64,000 nucleotides of DNA from Paracrocinitomix mangrovi (GCF_019740355.2 NZ_CP091819.1:3162001-3226000), one strand, 5' to 3'; positions 45,936 to 55,065 are shown, counted from the first letter of the stretch. Numbers and translations are program-made. The notes: a model not told the origin generated them from the sequence alone.

Positions 45936-48866
45936 TTATTTCTTGTCTTTCTTCTTTTGAGTAAAGTTGTATGATACAGATAAACTGAAATCAATTCCTC
46001 TTCTGAATTCAGAAACACTTAAGTCTCCACCTACAGGTTGTGTATTTTCTTGTACAACTTTGATATAAGGATTCAATAAGTTTCTAGCTTTAACTCCTAC
46101 AGAGAATCTATCATCAAAAGTAACTTTAGAAATAAAGTTCAATGTGTTAACAGGTAAAGCATATTGATCTCCAATTCCGTTTCCACCTACAGCTACCAAT
46201 CTTCTTCCAAATACATTGTAAGCCAATGCAACTAGGACAGATTTTTTAGCCTCTTTGAAATCTCTTTGGTATCTCAAGTCAACATTAAGTAAGAATGGTG
46301 AAGCTCCTTCTAATGGTCTTCTATAATTTGTACTAATGTTTCCTGCGTCAAGTGTATCAATAGTAACTTGTGTCCACATAAATGAAGCGTTCATTCCAAT
46401 TCCGAAATATTTCAAAAATGATGAATCTCTTTTTTCTGCTTTTACGAAACAATCTAAACTTCTCATATATTCTACTTCAACTCCGGCAACTTGTCCTTGT
46501 TTTGCATTTGAGAAACTAGCTAACTGTCCAGATGCGGTTCCACGCATTGTTTGCTCAATTGGATTTTGCAAGAATTTGTAGAAACCTCCGATTGTGATCA
46601 TTTCACCCGGGCTAGGGTAACGCTCATAACGGAAATCTGCATTGTAGTTAACACCATTTTTCAAAGTATCATTTCCTTGAGCTTTAGTTCCTGAGAAGAA
46701 CAAAGTATATTGGAAAGGAGCTACTTCATTAAACTTAGGTCTTGTCAATGTTTTGCTGAAAGCCAATCTTAAAACGTCTTTTTCAGAAGCTTCATATTTG
46801 AAAATCAAACTTGGTAACAAACCTTGAACAAAATCTGTAGGAACGATAGTGTTGTTGTATTTTGAAGGAGTTGTTTGATCTCTGTTATACACTCTTTGCT
46901 CAGAAAATTCTTTTCTAATACCAGGAATCATCTCCAACTTATTGAATTTGAATTTGGCATCAATGTATGCTCCAATTACATTTTGAGAAGCAACATATGA
47001 AGATCCGAAATTGGCTAACTCATCAATATAGAACAAACCATTTTCGTGATTTTCATCTGTAAAATATTGAGCAGTGTTGTAAATATCTACAGGTTGAATA
47101 CTGTCAGCTAAATTTTTGATATTGTAGTTAAACTGTTTGTAATCAAAATTTCTTCTTTTTGCTTTGTAATCAGCACCTACGTTAAAAGTAATCAACTCTT
47201 CAACTTCGGTATTTCCTCTTTCAGTTTTTACTTCTTTAAATTTCAATACGTATCTAGCATTAGCTTTTGCACTGATCTCATTTTCTTTCAAAATACTAAA
47301 GAATCTGTGATTTTCGTTTACATCAAGTGCATTCCATAAATCGTAAGAATCTGTTTGAGCAGGATCACCTGTATATAAAGCAACCAACTGTCTTCTGTCT
47401 GGTTCTTTACTTCCGGTGATGTTATATGCACCTCTCCAGTCAACTATCAATCTTGCAAAGTCTTTATCATCTTTATGAGTAAAGAATTTGTGTGTTCCAA
47501 TCAACTGATTAACATTCAAGAAATTTTGTTTGTACGTAAATCTTCTTGAATAAACGTAGTACGGATCGTAATCAAAGTGATATCCCCAAGTTTCTCTTGT
47601 TTCATCATTTGATTTGTTTACGAATAATGAATTTACGCTAATAGCATGGTCAGGATTAATTCTGTAGTAGAGATTCAATAATCCTGTTGATGCAGTTTCG
47701 TAATTATACTGATAGACATCATAGTTTAATCTTTCTTCACTTTGAGCGTTGATAATTTTTACAACACCTTCTTGATATTTTAATGAGTTTTCATTTTTCA
47801 ACAAGGCCAAGAATCCAAATCCTTTTGACTTATCTTTTTTGTCAGACATATCAAAGAAGTTTCCTCCAGTAATAGAGAAATTGATGTTTGGTCTTGCAAT
47901 TTTGGAAACGATATCAAAGTTGTTAGAGAAATCTGCTGATTTATCATACTGAGTATTGTACAACAAGTCTGGGAACAAAGTGTTAACTCCAGGAAAAGAA
48001 GTCAATGGTTTTGAATTTGTAAATACTTCAGTTGGAATATTTCTTGTTCCATCATCAAATCCAAAGTAATCAAATTTACCACCTCTGTAAGAGTTGAATG
48101 GTCTGAAAACAGTTTGAGAATTTCCTCCTGTGCTCAATGATACCTTCAAAGTTGGTTTATTGTAAAAACTCTTAGTAGTAATGTTAAAAGCACCACCTGC
48201 AAAGTCTCCGTAGAATTCTGATGACATAACTTTTGAAACTTGAACTGAGCTTACAACATCTGTCGGAAATAAATCCAAAGGAACAACTCTAAAATCTGGA
48301 TCTGGAGAAGGTAATGGTAAACCATTTAAATATGCAACATTATATCTGTCACCTAAACCTCTTACATAAAGTACAGAACCTACTGTAGAAAGACCAGTGA
48401 TTTTTTTCACTGAACCTCCAACATCTCCTTCACCTTTTTGCTCCATCATTTCTGCTGTTTGAACAGCAACTACTTTATCATCTTCTTTGATGTCTTTTGC
48501 AGCTTTAATCTCAGACCCTCCATTTGAAATAGCTCCTTGAACTACAAAAATTTGAAGCTCATTGCTCATTGAAAGATCTTTTGTAAAAGGAGGATTTTCA
48601 CCTTCTTTTACGGTGATTTCTAACGTATCCTTAATTCCGGTATACATTACAACAATGTGATGAACACCTGCAGTTAGGGTCATACTAAAATTACCATCAA
48701 AATCTGTTCTCTGAAATTTCCCATCTTCTAACTCGACCAACTTTGCCATAGCAAGCGGAATAACCTCACCATTCTCAGTTTTGAAAAGATTACCTGATAT
48801 TGTCCCTTCTTGGGCCATTAGGTTGTTTGTTAAAACAACAAATATCAACAGTATTAATGATCTCAT
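45936..48866 (-). CDS. TonB-dependent outer membrane receptor with N-terminal carboxypeptidase-regulatory-like domain
   Basis: A 976-residue outer-membrane transporter. After a signal peptide (1-18, ending LMAQ), a beta-sandwich of the CarboxypepD_reg type covers about 20-100. The plug domain follows (about 135-235, GLSTVGSVLYVRGLGDRYNVAYLNG, FYGDFAGGAFNITTK), then a 22-strand barrel to the end. The substrate is unknown. No SusD partner is present; the beta-helix lipoprotein beyond the terminator may be its surface partner. The neighbouring Na/Pi transporter, PhoB-type regulators and TTAACA-like repeats suggest induction by phosphate limitation. Confidence 0.93.
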   Translation of the reverse strand: MRSLILLIFVVLTNNLMAQEGTISGNLFKTENGEVIPLAMAKLVELEDGKFQRTDFDGNFSMTLTAGVHHIVVMYTGIKDTLEITVKEGENPPFTKDLSMSNELQIFVVQGAISNGGSEIKAAKDIKEDDKVVAVQTAEMMEQKGEGDVGGSVKKITGLSTVGSVLYVRGLGDRYNVAYLNGLPLPSPDPDFRVVPLDLFPTDVVSSVQVSKVMSSEFYGDFAGGAFNITTKSFYNKPTLKVSLSTGGNSQTVFRPFNSYRGGKFDYFGFDDGTRNIPTEVFTNSKPLTSFPGVNTLFPDLLYNTQYDKSADFSNNFDIVSKIARPNINFSITGGNFFDMSDKKDKSKGFGFLALLKNENSLKYQEGVVKIINAQSEERLNYDVYQYNYETASTGLLNLYYRINPDHAISVNSLFVNKSNDETRETWGYHFDYDPYYVYSRRFTYKQNFLNVNQLIGTHKFFTHKDDKDFARLIVDWRGAYNITGSKEPDRRQLVALYTGDPAQTDSYDLWNALDVNENHRFFSILKENEISAKANARYVLKFKEVKTERGNTEVEELITFNVGADYKAKRRNFDYKQFNYNIKNLADSIQPVDIYNTAQYFTDENHENGLFYIDELANFGSSYVASQNVIGAYIDAKFKFNKLEMIPGIRKEFSEQRVYNRDQTTPSKYNNTIVPTDFVQGLLPSLIFKYEASEKDVLRLAFSKTLTRPKFNEVAPFQYTLFFSGTKAQGNDTLKNGVNYNADFRYERYPSPGEMITIGGFYKFLQNPIEQTMRGTASGQLASFSNAKQGQVAGVEVEYMRSLDCFVKAEKRDSSFLKYFGIGMNASFMWTQVTIDTLDAGNISTNYRRPLEGASPFLLNVDLRYQRDFKEAKKSVLVALAYNVFGRRLVAVGGNGIGDQYALPVNTLNFISKVTFDDRFSVGVKARNLLNPYIKVVQENTQPVGGDLSVSEFRRGIDFSLSVSYNFTQKKKDKK

Positions 48867-48891
48867 TTTATCTCGCGTGTATAATTTGATG

Positions 48892-48899
48892 CAAAGTTA
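48892..48899 (-). promoter_or_regulatory. -7 box of the TonB receptor gene
   Basis: The minus strand reads TAACTTTG followed by C, a perfect -7 element 25 nt upstream of the ATG at 48866. The nearest repeat of the putative Pho box starts 34 nt further upstream. Confidence 0.6.
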
Positions 48900-48933
48900 C
48901 GGCGAGAAAAGGCCTCAAAAATTCATTTGCCTG

Positions 48934-48971
48934 TTATCAATGAGTTAATAATGCTTAACATTTAGTTAACA
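48934..48971 (+). promoter_or_regulatory. Putative Pho box between the TonB receptor and response regulator 2
   Basis: Four hexamers TTATCA (48934), TTAATA (48945), TTAACA (48955) and TTAACA (48966) repeat with steps of 11, 10 and 11 bp, the clearest array in the window. It lies in the divergent region between the TonB receptor (minus) and response regulator 2 (plus), so it could control either or both. No gene lies in 48867-49046. Confidence 0.6.
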
Positions 48972-49034
48972 ATAAATATTGAATCTTAATGATTGCATAA
49001 TAAAGGGTAAATGATCTGTTGATAAGGGTGGGGT

Positions 49035-49042
49035 TAAATTTG
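49035..49042 (+). promoter_or_regulatory. -7 box of response regulator 2
   Basis: TAAATTTG matches TAnnTTTG. It is 4 nt before an in-frame ATG at 49047 and 22 nt before the ATG at 49065, the latter giving the usual N-terminus. Confidence 0.55.
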
Positions 49043-49064
49043 TACCATGGAAATTTGTTACAAT

Positions 49065-49727
49065 ATGGAAGGCCTAAAAATTCTGATAGTAGACGACGAA
49101 CCAGATATCGTAGAGATGTTGTCTTACAACTTTGAAAATGAAAAAATGTTAGTTCAAAAAGCACTAAACGGTAGAGAAGCGCTTGAAAAAGCAGAAACTT
49201 TTAAACCGGATGTGATTTTATTGGATGTTATGCTTCCGGATATTGATGGAATTGAAGTTTGTGAACGAATCAGAAATATTGAAGGCCTTAAAGATTCATA
49301 TGTAATTTTCTTGTCTGCAAGAGGGGAAGACTATTCTCAAGTTGCAGGATACAAAGCCGGAGGAGATGATTATGTTGTAAAACCGGTACGTATAAAAATC
49401 TTAAAACATAAAGTGGCAGCTTTTGCTAATAGATTTAAAGTTGGAGATATCTTCTTTGATTCTGATATTTCAATTGACAAAGAAAAATTTGTTGTTTCCA
49501 AAGAAGGAGTTGATCACGTGATTCCTAAAAAGGAATTCGAACTACTTGCTCTATTGATGAGTACTCCGGAAAAAGTGTTTAGAAGAGAGGAAATTTTAAG
49601 AGATGTTTGGGGTGACACAGTAATAGGTGATAGAACAATAGATGTTCATGTTAGAAAATTGCGTGAAAAATTTGGAGATGAAGTTATCCAAACTATAAAA
49701 GGGGTAGGTTACAAATTTGCAGGTTAA
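49065..49727 (+). CDS. OmpR/PhoB-type response regulator 2
   Basis: A 220-residue response regulator, paralogue of the one at 43787. The receiver domain has VDDEPD at 10-15, phosphoacceptor Asp54 in LLDVMLPD, and the conserved lysine in YVVKPVR. The winged helix shows IPKKEFELLALLMSTPEKVF and GDRTIDVHVRKLREKFG. The ATG at 49065 (MEGLKILIVDDEPD) is preferred to 49047 because it gives the standard family N-terminus and a short leader after the -7 box; the alternative would be leaderless. No kinase is adjacent. Its upstream region has the strongest Pho-box-like array, so it may be autoregulated or control the TonB receptor. Confidence 0.92.
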   Translation: MEGLKILIVDDEPDIVEMLSYNFENEKMLVQKALNGREALEKAETFKPDVILLDVMLPDIDGIEVCERIRNIEGLKDSYVIFLSARGEDYSQVAGYKAGGDDYVVKPVRIKILKHKVAAFANRFKVGDIFFDSDISIDKEKFVVSKEGVDHVIPKKEFELLALLMSTPEKVFRREEILRDVWGDTVIGDRTIDVHVRKLREKFGDEVIQTIKGVGYKFAG

Positions 49728-49749
49728 CTGGTAATAAATTAATTTTTTG

Positions 49750-49786
49750 AAGACTCGGTTTGTTTATTGAACCGAGTCTTTTTTTA
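49750..49786 (+). terminator. Intrinsic terminator after response regulator 2
   Basis: AAGACTCGGTT (49750-49760) pairs with AACCGAGTCTT (49770-49780), then a T-run. Confidence 0.92.
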
Positions 49787-49796
49787 TTTTGGGCAG

Positions 49797-50771
49797 ATGA
49801 AAAATTTTTGGACAATTGGTGTATTGACATTCTTATTGCTTGGATGTGGTGGGTCAAATCAGGAAACACATAATGAAGACAGTAATAACGAATCTTCAGA
49901 AGATCAAATAATAGAGGAATTGTTCCTAAGCGGATTTATTGATACTTATCCAATTAAAATGTATTTGAGTATGCCTTCTGGTGATGGAGATGTGGAAGGT
50001 GAGTATTATTACTTAAGCCAAAGAAAACCAATTGAACTTAAAGGTGAGAAAACCGGAACTCACATGGAGATTCAAGAATTTAGCAAAGGAGAGGTTAATG
50101 GGACATTTGTTATTGATCTAAATGAAGGAAAGGATCCACTTTATACCGGTAAATGGACTAATAAAGACAATAAATCACTTGATTTTAAAGCAAATGCTAT
50201 CACGGTAGGTGAATACCAGCTTGGCATGGAAGAAGCAATTGAAGCCAAAAGCTGGGATGAGGTTTTAGCCATGTTTAATAATGAAGAAATTCCAATTAGT
50301 GATTTGATTCCAGATTACGAATCAGAAGGACTGGATTCAGCAACAAGACACCAATATTTCGGAACCATAGATGAATTAGAAGAATTTGATTGGACCTCTT
50401 TATATCCTGGATGTAAATTCGAGTATTTCAATAATTGGATACTATTGGCAGTTTACAATTCTACCCCAGGAATGATGGGAATAGATAATGACCATTATGT
50501 ACTTTATTCCTTTGATCAAGACGGAAATAAAATTGACGAGCAGATACTGAGCTGTAATTGCAGAGATTCTAATATGGGAGCAAATGAAATTTACTACAGC
50601 AATGTTAAAATTTCAATAGCAACAGAAGGAGAAATCAATGTGGTAACAGAAAACATTCACACCAACCTCTTTGAAGAAGATTTAAGTGAGGATGAATTCT
50701 TTGATGAAAGAGATACTACTTACAAAGATTTTATCATCAAGCGCGACGGTAAAATAGAAGTGTATAAGTAA
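49797..50771 (+). CDS. Uncharacterised lipoprotein
   Basis: A 324-residue lipoprotein starting at the ATG at 49797 (MKNFWTIGVLTFLLLGCGG; an in-frame start 10 codons upstream lies inside the previous terminator). The lipidated cysteine is followed by GG and an Asn/Glu/Ser-rich linker. About 35-150 is a beta-rich domain (IDTYPIKMYLSMPSGDGDVEGEYYY, GTFVIDLNEGKDPLYTGKWTN) that resembles small lipocalin-like domains in other Bacteroidota proteins; the rest is unfamiliar, with CNCRDSNMGANEIYY near the end. Function unknown. Its stop lies directly against the stop of the convergent peptidase gene. Confidence 0.75.
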   Translation: MKNFWTIGVLTFLLLGCGGSNQETHNEDSNNESSEDQIIEELFLSGFIDTYPIKMYLSMPSGDGDVEGEYYYLSQRKPIELKGEKTGTHMEIQEFSKGEVNGTFVIDLNEGKDPLYTGKWTNKDNKSLDFKANAITVGEYQLGMEEAIEAKSWDEVLAMFNNEEIPISDLIPDYESEGLDSATRHQYFGTIDELEEFDWTSLYPGCKFEYFNNWILLAVYNSTPGMMGIDNDHYVLYSFDQDGNKIDEQILSCNCRDSNMGANEIYYSNVKISIATEGEINVVTENIHTNLFEEDLSEDEFFDERDTTYKDFIIKRDGKIEVYK

Positions 50772-53141
50772 TTATTTAATGATACTTAATCGCTTAGTAA
50801 TACTGCGATTTTGGTCATCAATTACAGTTACAAAGTAGATTCCCTCAGCAAAATCAGTTGTGTTGATTTCAACGTAATTAGAATTCACTTTTTCTTTTAC
50901 AATCAACTGTCCAATGCTATTTGTAATTTGAACATTTTGGATGTTTAATCCTGCATCAAATTTCACAAATACATTGTTGTTTGCAGGGTTAGGGTAAATA
51001 GAGATGTCATCTAATGTTAGTTCATGATTTCCCATATCACTGGTAGCATCTGTATAAACTGTGAAATCGTCAAAATAATATCCATCTTCAACAACACCTT
51101 GATCAGTATTTAAGTAAAATCGGAATTTAACATTTGTCTGTCCAATATAATCTGTCAAATCTATTTCTTCCAATACCCAACTAGTTTGAAATCCATCATA
51201 TAAAGGTTCATCTACATCTTGATTTGAACCACCTTGATTAGTATATAATCCGCATAAAGGAGTCCATGTAGAACCGCCATTTGTAGAAGCCAAGAATTCT
51301 ACATAATCCCAATTGTCTTCAATTTGCCATTTTGCATTGAAAGTGATGTATGCGTAGGTTGCATTTCCAAAATCAAAAGATTGATTTAAAGTAATGTTCT
51401 TGTCTTGATTGTTGGAGTAGTCATTGTTTGGACTATCTGTAATACAAGTGCTAGGAGATACAAAATCTTCTGTAGTGGTGCTCCAACTTCCCGTCCAGTT
51501 TGACAAGTCTGAGCAATCATCAGTAAATAGAGCTGTTCCTGCTCCAAAAGTTTTGTAAATGGTATCTTTTCTGGTCCAAGTACCATTATCCGTTTCTAAT
51601 ACGTAGATGATGTCATCACCAAAATTAAGTCCGGCATCCAAAGTGTATTGAATAGAATCTTCAACAATTTCCATCAAATTTAAATTGTGCACATTACTAC
51701 TTCCAAAACTTGTGATCCCAGTAATTGCAGTCATGCTAATTGTAATAGGTCCATCAGTCAATCCCAATCTTTCTAAATTGTACGAAAAATAACCGTTAGG
51801 ATCCTGAACTTTTGATGTGCCAAGTGGAGTTGTTACTCCAAAAACATGAGGCATATGAGCCAATGTCATATTCATGTGAACATTGGCCTTGCAAATTGCT
51901 TCTATTGAAGATTGAGGAGGCCAAAAGTCATTGTTGGTTCCTTCACTTGAGCATTCAGGAGTCATGGCAAAAATCGTATCATGGTTTACCCCTATATCAT
52001 CCGTGTACATCCAATCATCAGAATCTCCAGAAGCAGGGTATAATCCTGAACTTTTAATGTTCTCATATCCATTAAATTTTACCATGTGCGTGGTAAAAGC
52101 ATCAAAATAATTGTGATGTGGTGCAAACTCATTGTCAGACCAACCTATAGGATATAAAAGTTGATTTCCATGTGTGTGAGCATTGAATGCAAATTTGAAT
52201 TCTCTTTGCTCAACAAACCACTTCATTGCCTGAGTTTCAATTTCTGAAAAAGAACCGGTCCCTGGCCATGTATCAAAACCCGGATTTGCAGAAACTCCTG
52301 TGGTATTCCAGTGATAACCATAATTTCTGTTGAGGTCAACTCCTTGATTAGAACTCCCGCCACTTACTAAGTTTCTGTTTTTTCGGTGCATTCCGCCACC
52401 ATTTGGAGAATTGAGTTCATTGTATTTGTATCCATCAGGATTTAACATAGGAACAAAGTACATTTCAGTATTGTCAATCAAATAAGTTACTTCAGGATCA
52501 GTACCGTAATTTTCTAACATATACCACATATAGTAAATCAACTGAGACAAACTTGCCGGTTCTCTCGCATGGTGAAGAGCTGAATAAAGTACTTCTTCTT
52601 CAGCTTCATCTGTATCCGGGTTATCAGAAATTCTAACCCAATAAATAGAATTACCATCAACAGTAGTATATGATCCAATTGGTGATTTTGCAGAGATCAA
52701 ATTAGGATATTGGGTTCTCATGTCGTCCAACTCATCAATAAACTCTTGATATTTATAGAACCCTGCCATTGTACCAAGGTTAAAATTTGAAGGTGTTGTA
52801 GGATTATAACTGCTTCCTCCTGTTGAAGAAGGGCAAGCTGCCCTATCAGCACCTTTTGTAGCAATTTCTGATCTGTCAGATTGGTAATATGCCTTAACAT
52901 CATCAATTACAATTTCATAAACGAAATTATGTGCGTCTAATTCGGCAATTTCCAGTTCTGAAAAGTCTGTCATGAACCAGGTGTTTTGTTTCAATTCACC
53001 ATGATCAACAGGTAAACCCAAATCACCCAACTTTCTGAGTTCTTCATTGGTGCCAAATACTTTTACACGGCTCCATTTTAATTGAGAAAATACTGGGGCA
53101 ATTGCCAATAGCATTAGTAGTAGCAAGCTGATCTTTTTCAT
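50772..53141 (-). CDS. Secreted M14 zinc carboxypeptidase with T9SS type A tail
   Basis: A 789-residue exported peptidase. Signal peptide at 1-20 (ending VFSQ). The M14 domain spans about 110-420: zinc ligands in HHAREPASL (near 190) and AHTHGNQLL (near 323), and catalytic glutamate in MTPECSSEG (near 394). After it come a beta-sandwich (about 425-520), a MAM/jelly-roll-like domain (about 530-700) and a T9SS type A tail (about 710-789, ISIYPNPANNNVFVKF to TKRLSIIK). It should be released or displayed outside the cell and digest proteins or peptides. Start: the ATG at 53141 is preferred to 53177 because the signal peptide begins there. Confidence 0.93.
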   Translation of the reverse strand: MKKISLLLLMLLAIAPVFSQLKWSRVKVFGTNEELRKLGDLGLPVDHGELKQNTWFMTDFSELEIAELDAHNFVYEIVIDDVKAYYQSDRSEIATKGADRAACPSSTGGSSYNPTTPSNFNLGTMAGFYKYQEFIDELDDMRTQYPNLISAKSPIGSYTTVDGNSIYWVRISDNPDTDEAEEEVLYSALHHAREPASLSQLIYYMWYMLENYGTDPEVTYLIDNTEMYFVPMLNPDGYKYNELNSPNGGGMHRKNRNLVSGGSSNQGVDLNRNYGYHWNTTGVSANPGFDTWPGTGSFSEIETQAMKWFVEQREFKFAFNAHTHGNQLLYPIGWSDNEFAPHHNYFDAFTTHMVKFNGYENIKSSGLYPASGDSDDWMYTDDIGVNHDTIFAMTPECSSEGTNNDFWPPQSSIEAICKANVHMNMTLAHMPHVFGVTTPLGTSKVQDPNGYFSYNLERLGLTDGPITISMTAITGITSFGSSNVHNLNLMEIVEDSIQYTLDAGLNFGDDIIYVLETDNGTWTRKDTIYKTFGAGTALFTDDCSDLSNWTGSWSTTTEDFVSPSTCITDSPNNDYSNNQDKNITLNQSFDFGNATYAYITFNAKWQIEDNWDYVEFLASTNGGSTWTPLCGLYTNQGGSNQDVDEPLYDGFQTSWVLEEIDLTDYIGQTNVKFRFYLNTDQGVVEDGYYFDDFTVYTDATSDMGNHELTLDDISIYPNPANNNVFVKFDAGLNIQNVQITNSIGQLIVKEKVNSNYVEINTTDFAEGIYFVTVIDDQNRSITKRLSIIK

Positions 53142-53293
53142 GAGACTATTTGTTTTTCGAGATGTTAAAGATATCACATATATCGGACACTCCCAACTTT
53201 TATTTATCAGGAGGTATTACTTATTGATTAAAAAAAAGTCATTTATATGGCGATTTTTTTCAGAATTTTTATCTTTACCAAAAATCCAAAGAA

Positions 53294-53407
53294 ATGTCAG
53301 AACATAATTCAGATAGAAATTACTTTGATGATTCAACAGCAATCTTAGCTCCGGTTTACATTGTTATTGCGCTTGCAGTAATTTTCTTGACCTTGTTTTT
53401 AGGCTAA
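53294..53407 (+). CDS. 37-residue single-TM small protein
   Basis: A short ORF below common length cut-offs. It has a polar N-terminus (MSEHNSDRNYFDDSTA) and one clear TM segment from about residue 17 to 36 (ILAPVYIVIALAVIFLTLFL), ending in Gly. It has its own terminator 22 nt after the stop, and TATCTTTA, one base from a -7 consensus, lies about 20 nt upstream, so it is probably a real transcription unit. I do not recognise a family; small TM subunits of respiratory enzymes look like this, but no partner is nearby. Confidence 0.65.
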   Translation: MSEHNSDRNYFDDSTAILAPVYIVIALAVIFLTLFLG

Positions 53408-53428
53408 GTGTCTGTCAAAAATATTGAT

Positions 53429-53460
53429 AGGTCTTCTACTTTTTGTGGAAGACCTTTTTT
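53429..53460 (+). terminator. Intrinsic terminator after the 37-residue ORF
   Basis: AGGTCTTC (53429-53436) pairs with GAAGACCT (53448-53455), followed by a T-run. Confidence 0.88.
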
Positions 53461-53544
53461 ATTCTCATAGCTGACTTTTCATTTATTTTTTCTCCTTCAT
53501 AACAGATGCTATTGTTATCTTTAAAGGACAAATTTTAAAGATAA

Positions 53545-55065
53545 ATGCCCTTTAACTCGATCTTTTCCTGGATAATTAAAAAACGTATCCATCAAATTGA
53601 ACTTTTCAAAAAATATCCTTTTGAAGTACAAAGAGATGTATTCAATTATTTGATTCAGAACGCAAAGGATACCGAATGGGGTGTTAAATATGGATATAAT
53701 AAAATTAAGTCTTATAAAGATTTTAGTAAGCAAGTTCCACTTTCAGATTATCCTCTTTTGCAGCCTTACATTGAAAGAATGCTCAAAAACGAGCAAAATT
53801 TACTGTGGAATGAGGATATTTTGTGGTTTGCAAAGTCTTCTGGAACTACTACAGGGAAGTCTAAGTTTTTACCAGTTTCAAAATCAGCTCTGGAAGATTG
53901 TCATTACAAAGGAGGAAAAGACCTTTTGAGCTTATATTACAATCAATTGCCGGATAGAAAATTGTACAAGGGAAAACACTTGATAATTGGAGGGTCTGCG
54001 GAGATTACCAACCTTGATGGTGATTCTTACTTTGGTGATTTATCTGCCATTATCCTTAAAAATATGCCTTGGTGGGCTGAGATAAGAAGAACGCCAAGTA
54101 AAGAAATTGCTTTAATGAGCAACTGGGAGGAGAAAATAGAAAAGTTGGCGCAAACTACGAAGGATGAAGACATATACATATTAGCGGGTGTTCCAAGCTG
54201 GACACTTGTTTTATGTAACAGGGTTTTGGAAATAACAGGTAAAAAGCACCTCAGAGAAGTGTGGCCTAATTTAGAATTGTTCATGCATGGAGGCGTAAGC
54301 TTTGATCCTTATAAGGAGCAGTTCAGAAAATTGATTCCGTTTGACGATATGAATTACGTTGAAACCTACAATGCTTCAGAAGGTTTTTTCGGAATTCAAG
54401 ATGATTTTAAAATAGATGAGTTATTGTTGATGTTGGATTACGGAATATTTTTTGAATTTATTCCAATGTCTGATTTTAATGGGGTTGATTCAAAGACAGT
54501 TGTTCCATTAGAAGAAGTGGAATTAGGAAAAAATTATGCACTGGTAATTTCATCAAATGGTGGATTGTGGAGATATATAATTGGAGATACTATAAGGTTC
54601 ACGTCAAAATCTCCGTATCGGTTTAAAATTACGGGTAGAACCAAAAGTTTCATCAATGCTTTTGGAGAAGAATTGGTTGTAGAAAATGCAGAAGTTGCAA
54701 TGGCGGCTGCTTGTCAAAAAACAAATGCCCATATCAGTAATTATACTGCAGCTCCAATTTTTATGGAAAACGGTGAAGGTGGTGGACATGAATGGTTGAT
54801 TGAGTTTATTACACTGCCGGATGATTTAGAAGCTTTCACTCACATTTTAGACGGTGAATTAAAATCAGTCAATTCAGATTATGAAGCCAAAAGAGCCGGT
54901 AACTTATCATTGCAAATGCCTAGAATTCAAATAGCGTCAAAAGGCTTGTTTGAAGCCTGGTTAAAAAAATCAGATAAGCTGGGTGGACAACATAAAATCC
55001 CAAGACTTAACAATGACCGCATTTTAATAGACGAATTATTGGCAATGAATCTGGTTGAAGGTTAA
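53545..55065 (+). CDS. GH3-family acyl-adenylating/acid-amido synthetase homologue
   Basis: A 506-residue soluble member of the GH3 branch of the adenylate-forming superfamily, best known from plants, where it joins amino acids to auxin or jasmonate. The ATP motif SSGTTTGKSKFLP is near residue 97; NASEGFFGIQDDF and YIIGDTIRFTS carry the next ANL motifs, and TGRTKSFINAFGEELVVENAE is the hinge and C-terminal domain. Bacterial GH3 proteins are scattered and mostly uncharacterised; the substrate here is unknown. It ends tail to tail with the gene at 55062, overlapping 4 nt. Confidence 0.9.
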   Translation: MPFNSIFSWIIKKRIHQIELFKKYPFEVQRDVFNYLIQNAKDTEWGVKYGYNKIKSYKDFSKQVPLSDYPLLQPYIERMLKNEQNLLWNEDILWFAKSSGTTTGKSKFLPVSKSALEDCHYKGGKDLLSLYYNQLPDRKLYKGKHLIIGGSAEITNLDGDSYFGDLSAIILKNMPWWAEIRRTPSKEIALMSNWEEKIEKLAQTTKDEDIYILAGVPSWTLVLCNRVLEITGKKHLREVWPNLELFMHGGVSFDPYKEQFRKLIPFDDMNYVETYNASEGFFGIQDDFKIDELLLMLDYGIFFEFIPMSDFNGVDSKTVVPLEEVELGKNYALVISSNGGLWRYIIGDTIRFTSKSPYRFKITGRTKSFINAFGEELVVENAEVAMAAACQKTNAHISNYTAAPIFMENGEGGGHEWLIEFITLPDDLEAFTHILDGELKSVNSDYEAKRAGNLSLQMPRIQIASKGLFEAWLKKSDKLGGQHKIPRLNNDRILIDELLAMNLVEG

